Assembly (NCBI GenBank): GCA_022592435.1
Contig: JABYQS010000711.1
Location: forward strand, 1 to 14,948
Direction of reading: 5' to 3'
Origin: Cerioporus squamosus
Lineage: Eukaryota > Basidiomycota > Agaricomycetes > Polyporales > Polyporaceae
DNA: 14,948 bases
In this document: positions 8,779 to 14,948 of the stretch, piece after piece
Layout: the number at the start of each line of letters is the position of its first letter
Numbering within the stretch: position 1 is the first letter of the stretch
The notes under the pieces: model-generated
Told to the model about the DNA's origin: nothing
Seen by the model: only the letters and a program-made list of their open reading frames with translations
Databases searched by the model: none
Position numbers and translations under genes: made by a program

Positions 8779-10126
8779 ATGTCTTCATACGTCAAGAGGG
8801 AGTACTCCGTGAGTAACTGAGGATGGTGGTTAACTTCCACCCCACTTATCCTGGATTGGCTAGATCGTGACGGGGTTCTTCGCCCAAGATCAACCTGATG
8901 CCAACGCGGTGGCTATCGGTGCAGTATGTCATACTCATCCTCACAGTCCTATCCACCATCGTATCGGATATCGCGTGTAGCTCCCTCCTCGTTTCGGATT
9001 GCTGGACAACTCCGCGGATCGATGGCGCAGATTCAATGCGCATATCAACGAGCTGAACGCCGCCGCCGCACCTGGTATTCAATACAAGGTCTTCTTCTTT
9101 GCAAGGCACGGGCAAGGATTTCGTACGTGGAATCGTTCAAGACTGACTTCACCCGAGGGCCAAGACTTACATATGGAGGTTCTCTAGATAATGTGGGGGA
9201 AGCTAAGTACGGCACAAAGGTAAGGCTATAAGGCCGTATTTCGGAGATGTTTCTATTATCACTAACCGTTCGCATACAATGCAGGCTTGGGACGAGTGCG
9301 TGAACGCCTCAGCGAATTGTACACGCGCTCACTCGCCTTCAGATACTGGTCAAAACTCGACGGCGACGGCGAACTTGTCTGGGGTCCTGACCCAGAGTTG
9401 ACTCACCTCGGATTGGACCAAGCCAGGTCGGCTCGGGAGGCGTGGAGGACTGAACGAGCTTCTGACATCCCTCTTCCGGAGCGACACTACGGGAGCCCAC
9501 TGCAGAGGGCACTCCGCACCTTTCATGAGACCTTTGTGGGCGCCGACTTCCTCGATGGTGCCCCGCTGCGCTGCACTATACTCGAGGTAAGCAGGGGGCT
9601 TTGTAAGACTCTGTTCTGAGGTCGCTAGCTAAGATTGACCGATGTAGAATCTGCGCGAGGAGAGCGGTGAACACACCTGCGACAAGCGTTCTCCTCGGGC
9701 CGTCATTGCCCAGAAGTTCCCTCCTCCGATCTATGAATTCGAGGAGAGCTTCACCGAGGAAGATACCTTTTGGAAAGCCGACGAACGCGAGACCAAGGCG
9801 CATGTCACTGAACGTGCCGTCCAGGTCTTCGATCGGATATTCTCGCTGGACAAGGAAACCTGTGAGCATCTCTCATGTCTTCGCACCCGTTCGTACAGGC
9901 TATTGATGGAGCTATGTCGAGACATCTGTATTTCTGCGCATAGTGGCATTATCAATGGCTTCCTGCGGGCCATGGACCGACCCCAGGGCTATCCGCTCGT
10001 CACAGGAGGTACATATTTATCCTCGTCCTGCGACATCTTCGTGTTCACGCAACTGATTGAACATGCATTATCCGCACAGGCGTTTTGCCTCTGGTCATCA
10101 AAGCCGCCGATGTCCCACTGACCTGA
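8779..10126 (+). CDS. histidine phosphatase superfamily protein, PMU1 (phosphomutase-like) type
   Basis: This belongs to the phosphoglycerate mutase-like fold, where a histidine forms a phospho-enzyme during phosphate removal. The substrate is not evident. Exons are 8779-8808, 8864-8923, 8981-9122, 9188-9219, 9285-9295, 9343-9586, 9648-9861, 9922-10008 and 10080-10126. The eight introns are 47-71 nt and the product is 288 aa. The catalytic RHG lies at 72-74 in FFARHGQGFHN, the form typical of the PMU1 group. Further motifs are GPDPELTHLGLDQA (106-119), the second arginine in SPLQRALRTF (R147) and the second histidine in AHSGIING (H251). The H of FHN is encoded across the exon 3/4 junction, and E92 across the 11-nt exon 5 and exon 6, which confirms those splices. 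There is no signal peptide, so it is probably cytosolic. The end reads GGVLPLVIKAADVPLT. All catalytic residues are present. Confidence 0.93.
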
Positions 10127-10532
10127 TGCTCCTCCTGCGACGGGACGCAGGCTATATCGAGGCCTCAATTGACTAAGACCGAGTATGAGGTCCTGCTATA
10201 CATCTATGATCTTATACAATCCACGAGTTAGCAGGAACCTCCCGGGCCCCCTCGTTGCCTGTACCCATTCCTAACTTGAAGCAATCCCTGATGGCCGTCC
10301 TGCCCACGACATCGCGCTCGTACAACGCGATGTCTCAGTGTATACCTGATGATTGAAGCTTACCCTGTGTTGTGTGGATGAGCTCCGAGGTCGTCCAGTA
10401 TATGTACCGGTAGACGGCTCGAGTCTCCGACGGAGCTCGAGATGCATGACATCGTCGCTTGGCTAGAACTAGTATTCCCACATAGAGACGGTGGTGCTCC
10501 GCCGCCTCATATCATCTCTACCATCTACCACG
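10127..10532. other. intergenic region (about 0.4 kb)
   Basis: This is the 3' UTR of the phosphatase gene and the promoter of the spartin-like gene. It holds an imperfect inverted repeat at 10418-10441 (CTCGAG arms, with inner TCTCCG/CGGAG) and a TATATGT at about 10399-10405. No coding sequence is seen. Confidence 0.5.
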
Positions 10533-12294
10533 ATGTCGACGCACCCCGAAGCCTTTGTATTGTTGCATATACCTGATGTAACGCTTTCAACGTCGACCGC
10601 GAGCGAGAGTGGCACCCTCGCGCTCGAGTGCGTCACGCTCGCGCCCAACGACGGCGACAAGGCCGCTCCGCTCGCCGCCTCGCTCTCCGCGTCCGACCGC
10701 TCGCTCATCCTCGTCCTGCACCTGGGCTCGCTGGAGCTCCCAATCGACCCCGCGCGGTCAATATCGCTGCACATCGCGCAGGACGGCGCGCGCACGTACA
10801 CCTTCCACACCGATACCCAGGGGATCCCCGCCGACCAGGAGCCGTCGTTCATCCGCCTCACGGTCCCTATCCCATCCCGCCCGGACCCGCACCGCGCGGA
10901 GACCGTCGAGGCACTCGACCATATTCTCGGACAGTACGCAGAGTTCGACTGGCATGCGGACGCACACGAGCACGCGCCACAGACCCAGGCCGCGCAGGCG
11001 GGGCAGGGGCCGGCGGATGACCTGCGCGGGAGGCTGGTGCTGATGGACGAGCAGACCAAGGAGGTCGTCGGCGAGCTTCCGAACAAGGTGAGCATCAAGG
11101 AGGATCCCGCCCTCGCTGTGGACGTCAAGGGCAAGGACGGCGAGCCTGCGCCGGTCATGCTGGAGCTGCCCCCGGACATGTACGACGCGTACACTGGTGC
11201 GGGGACGAGCGTCGTTCCCTACGTGGACGAGTCGTCGGAACTGGACGAAGCGAGGGAGATCTTCGTGAGGGCCATTCCGCCGGAGGATCAGGACTGGATG
11301 ACCAAGTCCGCTACAATGATCAGGTGAGTCTGCTCAGCGTCGTCGCACTGAGCCCACCGAACTGAGCTGCCATCCCAGCCAAGCCATATCATCATCTACC
11401 TCTATGTTACTCAGCGGACTCACATCCGCGACGAATTACTACATTAACCACTCCGCCCCTGCCCCGACGCAGGCCAAGGATGGCACTCCGCCCCCTCCGC
11501 CTCCCCGCGCGCTGCTCCTCCTCTCGCACCCGCGCACGCACCAGACCCTGTCGCGTGCGTACGCTATCAGTGGGCAGGCTGTCAAAGTCAGCTCCAAGAC
11601 CGTGGACATCGTCGAGGGCCTCATCAAGCGTGCGGTTGGCGCATCAGACAAGGGCAAAGCTACCGCCTCCTCACCGAGCACGCGAACCCGGCTGCAGTCG
11701 TCCACCGCTCCACCTGCCCAATCCGCACCATCTGTATCCTCGGACGCGCCCCCTCCGTATCCCGGGACCTCAGCTGCGCCAACGCCAGACGGAAAGCCTC
11801 CTCTACCGCCGAGACGCAACGCTGCGCCAGGAGCCGGAGCTGCACCCCCACCCGGCCCCGCACCGCCTCTTCCTCCTCGAAGCAAGTCGCCGCTGCCCGG
11901 CAGCCAGGCAACAACCACCCCGTCGGCGCCCGCGTCTGGCACATCTACTCCCGGCACCACACCGAGGCCAGTCAAGACGAAGGACAAGCTCCTGCTGAGC
12001 GCGAACCTGATCCTGTCGACCGTCGACGACTCGATCAAACGGACGTTTGACGTGGGGAGCGAGCGTGTCAGCGCGGTCGTCGCGCACAAGTACGGGCCCG
12101 AGGCGGGGCGCTCGACGCATCTCGCGACGCACACGGCGCGGAACGTCACGCTGGTGTACATCGACATGCGCGGGTTCGCGCGGAAGGCGCTGATCAAGAG
12201 GGCGGGCAAGCACTGGCTGAAGGCGCGCGTTGGGGGAGGGCGGGAGATGAGCGGGACCGTGGTCGATAAGCAGGAGCAGCCTCCGAAGAACTGA
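10533..12294 (+). CDS. spartin/senescence-domain protein with proline-rich insert
   Basis: The protein belongs to the senescence/spartin family (Pfam Senescence), whose plant and animal members act on lipid droplets, endosomes and mitochondria. The fungal role is not defined. Exons are 10533-11323 and 11379-12294 (intron 55 nt), giving 568 aa. The start MSTHPEAFVLLHIPDV was preferred over an in-frame upstream codon because its context is better and the frame above it is weak. Around residue 166 is GRLVLMDEQTKEVVGELPN, typical of the family. The senescence region proper runs from about 270 (LLSGLTSATNYYINHS, then AISGQAVKVSSKTVDIVEGL) to the end (KLLLSANLILSTVDDSIKRT, then RTFDVGSERVSAVV). It is interrupted by a low-complexity P/S/T-rich insert at about 355-465. 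That insert holds a PPPY motif (about 386) and two PPLPPR motifs (about 403 and 427), candidate WW- and SH3-binding sites. No transmembrane segment is seen. Confidence 0.9.
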
Positions 12295-12305
12295 GCTCAA
12301 TTTGC

Positions 12306-12494
12306 ATGGAACAAGAAGTGACTTTCGACCGTCTAAAGGCGCACGTCGGGAGACGCAAGGAAATGTGCGAGGTCGTGGTATTCACAGATGATTCGGAGCA
12401 GGCTGCAGAACTGAGCATCGACTCGGAGCAGCTCGCAATGATTTGCTTGCATGGACCGGAGAAGATGATCTGGACTGTACACGATGAACAATAG
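12306..12494 (+). other. short open frame just after the spartin-like stop codon
   Basis: An ATG 11 nt after the upstream TGA opens a 62-codon frame with an acidic, non-repetitive product (MEQEVTFDRLKAHVGRR and onward). It lies in the probable 3' UTR, has no family match that I recognise, and could be chance. The opposite strand gives a worse translation. The gap to the convergent gene on the right is otherwise empty. Confidence 0.2.
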
Positions 12495-12589
12495 CGTAAT
12501 GTACCCATTTGGAAGCTTGGATAGGATTTCGTGTGTATTTCTAGTGCTACAGAAGATCGATTAAACTAGACAGTGTGCAACCAATGAAA

Positions 12590-13907
12590 CTACTTATCAG
12601 GCCAAGCAGGCATGGTGTGGGTCGAGGTCATGTCGGGATTGAGGTGGGTGAAGTAATTGCTGTAGGGGACCTTCGGCGGTGGAGCGACGGTGCAGGTTAC
12701 GGGAAGGACACTCGGCCAGGAAGGTTCAATGATCTTGACTTCGTCCGCCGAAGGACCTTGCGTATCCGCTTCAGAGGTATCAAGCTCTAGCTGAAGGTCG
12801 AAAATCCCGTTCTCTGCGGCACGGATGCCCATCATGCGGAGCGCGTACAGTGATATGCGTCCTTCTCCGGACCCTAGTGCAAGATGCTCGAATGCTGGGT
12901 GAGGTTGCATAGCAGACACTTCCTGTACAAGCGGGCGAATCAGCGGGATTCACACAAGGAGAATGAGTGGACGTACATCGTAGTATCGCGTGATGAGGGC
13001 GGCGAGCGCGACAGAGAACTCAAGCCGCGTGCATGGTCGCCTCCGATGGCTCTTGCCTGCGCAGCGGAAGGTGACAAGGACAGACCGCGCTGGTTCATGG
13101 TCAGGGTACGCGGGCCACTGGAGAGCCCTCTGTCAGTCTCTGAGGCCACAGCTGCCTCTTACCGCAGTAACAGCGCGGAATAGCACACCAGATATAGCTC
13201 AGCACTGACCTTGATCCGCACCCATATGTTGTCCTGGTAGTAGTCCTGGAATACCCTCCCCCTGGGCGAATGCATGTTTCTCTCGATCGCGCGCCGTCCC
13301 GACATCAGCGTCCTGACCGGGAAGCCCTTCTCCTGAGTGGCAGTCATGAACTCGAAATCGAACCTGTGGTCTACGAGCGAGTCCGGGTCGACGGGCAGGT
13401 GCTCGAGCTCGGGCGGGGGCGTCGCGCGAAGGGGCACCGGCGGGGACTTCTCGCGCAGCTGCTGCTCCTCCCACTCCTTCTTCGCGGCGCGCTGCTTCTC
13501 GCGGATGTTGGCGACGAACTTGTTGAAGATGCGGCTGCGGAGGTCGTTGTTCCACCCGCCCGTCGAGATCTTCATCCACTCGTCCTCGCGGTGGTACCAC
13601 ATGTACTGCTCCTGCCCCAGGACGGGCCGCTCGAGCCTCCATGTCCGGCCATACGGGTAAGGGTTGTAGTGCGGGGGCGGCGAGGTGCGCGTGTAGCGTG
13701 ATGGGATGGGGCGGGCGTTCGTCGAGGGCCGAGAGCAGTTCGGAGGAGGTTGTAGAGGGTGCGGTCGCTGTAGGCTGAGCCTGCGGGGGCCGCAATGTGG
13801 ATAAATGAGGTCGTTGTCGGTTGCCAGCCCGGGGGTAGGTCATCCTCGGGATCGGGAGTAAAGCTGACGAACTGCGTGTCGTCGTCTGCGTACGCCTCCG
13901 AGTCCAT
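12590..13907 (-). CDS. conserved-looking protein of unknown function, frame disrupted near its 5' end
   Basis: Exons on the - strand are 13907-13210, 13129-12977 and 12922-12590, with GT..AG introns of 80 and 54 nt in phase 0. Product would be about 393 aa. The start MDSEAYADDDTQFVSFTP is good. After about residue 43 that frame no longer fits, and the clearly coding part (HYNPYPYGRTWRLERP, QYMWYHREDEWMKISTGGWN, GRVFQDYYQDNIWVRIK) lies in another frame. No GT donor exists between, so an intron cannot explain it. Removing one base from each of two C-runs (+ strand 13785-13789 and 13708-13711) gives one smooth reading that includes TTSSELLSALDERPP; adding one base at the first run would also restore the frame. 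Exon 2 encodes TRLEFSVALAALITRYYD and exon 3 a C-terminal domain (GEGRISLYALRMMGIRA). A charged segment (REKQRAAKKEWEEQQ) may be helical. I do not recognise the family. Confidence 0.7.
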
Positions 13908-14021
13908 GGTCGTCGTAGATGGTGGTCAAGGACAAAGAACAGCTTGGATGGCTGGGCGGGCCTGCAGCCACTGCGCCTATGGAGCTGCGCTTCGGAGAGT
14001 CGTTCTCTCATCTCTACCACC
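13908..14021. promoter_or_regulatory. 114-bp divergent intergenic region (shared promoter)
   Basis: The start codons of the unknown - strand gene (13907) and PLP2 (14022) are 114 bp apart and face away from each other, so both leaders and core promoters must overlap here. A GGGCGGGCC GC-rich element lies near 13955-13963. No TATA box is visible in either direction, in keeping with housekeeping promoters. Confidence 0.6.
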
Positions 14022-14948
14022 ATGGCCATAAACCCAGACGAAGATACCGAATTGTGAGACGACCATATACTAGTCTGCGGTGTTGCTCACATCTCCGGAA
14101 CAGCAACGAGATCCTGCGCAAGCACGGAGTTCTACCGCCGAAGCCCGAAGCACCTCGCACCCTTCGCTCTCCTTCGCCGACGCTCGAAGAGAAGTACGCA
14201 AACTATTCAGCTTCTCAGCTCAGAGAGCTTGCCGAGGAGGCCCCCGATGATGAGACCGAGCGCATCCTCGAAGTGCTCAGGCGGAGACGGCTGCAGGAGG
14301 CGAGAAAGATGGAGATGGCGCGCTTCGGGCGGGTATATCCCATCTCACGAGAAGACTACACTCGAGAGGTCACCGAAGCGAGTAAAGTGAACGAGGAAGG
14401 TGACGAGCTGCAGCGTGGAACCGGTGTGGTCGTGTTCCTATACAAGGACGGGTACGTCTGTTCCTGCTCACGGTCACCTCCATCCTGACATCCTCCGTGC
14501 AGTATCCCAGCCAGCGATCGGGCCAAGAACTTCGTGAACGAGCTCGCACAACGACACCCACCACGAAGTTCGTCTCGATCGTGGGCGACAAATGCATACC
14601 GAATCTCCCGGACGCGCGATTGCCCATGTTCATCATCTACCGCAAGGGCGAGGTGCTGAACCAGCTAATCGCCTGGGGCGCTGAACGCGAAGCTCGCGTA
14701 GAAGGTATGTCTCTCGTGCGATATGTGCGCGCAGCCCATGCTGAGTCGCTCGCAGAACTCGAGGCGGTGCTTATCCTTGGAGGGGCAATCATCCCGCAGG
14801 TCCGCAGGCCACCAGGCGAGGACAGGGACGGGTCGGACAATTCCGACAACGAGGACCTCGACGATGACGATCCGTCTTCACGCATGCGCTCGGCCGGCAC
14901 TCGGACGAACGCGAGGGCACCGAAGAACTTGAGGAGCAGCAGAAGGGT
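14022..14948 (+). CDS. PLP2: phosducin-like protein 2 (thioredoxin-like fold), partial, with frameshift
   Basis: PLP2-type proteins assist the cytosolic chaperonin CCT in folding actin and tubulin; the yeast gene is essential. Exons are 14022-14053, 14104-14451, 14503-14704 and 14756 to beyond the window (introns 50, 51 and 51 nt). The N-terminus MAINPDEDTEFNEILRKHG and the sequence REDYTREVTEASK are family hallmarks, followed by the thioredoxin-like core (VVVFLYKDG, then CIPNLPDARLPMFIIYRKGE). Exon 3 is one base short. Upstream of 14557 the frame gives RAKNFVNELAQRHP, but downstream of 14563 the conserved KFVSIVGDKCIPNLPD lies one frame over. Its 202 nt would need 203 to join its neighbours in phase. 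A 35-nt intron could restore the frame but would delete conserved residues. The visible C-terminal part is acidic (DNSDNEDLDDDD), then basic. The gene continues past the right edge. Confidence 0.9.

Noticed and set aside
11439..12209. 256-codon - strand open frame antisense to the spartin-like gene
   Set aside because: Glycine/valine-rich mirror of the GC-rich proline region; the + strand protein has clear family motifs.
13199..14029. 276-codon - strand open frame
   Set aside because: Most of it is an R/A/P-rich shadow of the real - strand gene in another frame. Only a short part (about TTSSELLSALDE) may be used, and only if two indels are assumed. It would also overlap the PLP2 start.
14531..14568. 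35-nt intron (GTGAAC..GAAG) that would repair the PLP2 frame
   Set aside because: It is shorter than any other intron here, has a weak donor, and would remove residues that fit the family (NELAQRHP).
1..14948. tRNA genes, rRNA, CRISPR arrays, transposases and terminal repeats
   Set aside because: Looked for by eye. No convincing B-box with a foldable tRNA, no regularly spaced repeats, and no transposase or reverse-transcriptase motif were found. A program scan could still reveal diverged repeats.

Overview
The window comes from a filamentous basidiomycete, most likely an Agaricomycete. The genes are split by many short GT-AG introns, mostly 47-80 nt. The predicted proteins are closest, as judged from recalled family motifs, to fungal versions of widespread eukaryotic families. 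There are no operons, Shine-Dalgarno sites, CRISPR arrays or recognisable mobile-element genes. Seven protein-coding genes can be supported and were re-spliced by hand. Two further stretches look coding but could not be resolved.

Left part (1-2740): an open frame runs off the left edge and ends at 584; its product is unknown and its frame is disturbed. An unresolved set of exon-like pieces follows on the + strand (1126-1593). Then comes an intact EMC4 gene on the - strand (five exons, 167 aa), a subunit of the ER membrane protein insertion complex.

Centre (2741-8169): about 1.2 kb of non-coding sequence leads to a TATA-like box, a probable 5'-UTR intron and CDC42 (+, five coding exons, 191 aa, CAAX box CIIL). 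A gene-poor gap of about 2.2 kb follows. Next is a compact secreted RlpA/expansin-like double-psi beta-barrel protein (+, three exons, 130 aa) behind a clear TATA box.

Right part (8170-14948): a PMU1-type histidine phosphatase (+, nine exons including one of 11 nt, 288 aa), then a spartin/senescence-domain protein (+, two exons, 568 aa) with a proline-rich insert carrying PPPY and PPLPPR motifs. A conserved-looking gene of unknown function lies on the - strand (three exons, about 393 aa, frame broken near its 5' end). It is divergent from a phosducin-like PLP2 gene (+, running off the right edge), and 114 bp separate the two start codons. PLP2 carries a one-base frameshift inside its thioredoxin-like domain.

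The genes are unrelated housekeeping or secreted functions (ER biogenesis, polarity, chaperonin cofactor, phosphatase, lipid/membrane-associated protein, cell-wall-type secreted protein). They show no sign of forming one pathway or a gene cluster. The most notable pattern is a set of single-base frame breaks near both ends of the window, several at short homopolymers. This suggests assembly indels at least as much as gene decay. I found no convincing novel system.
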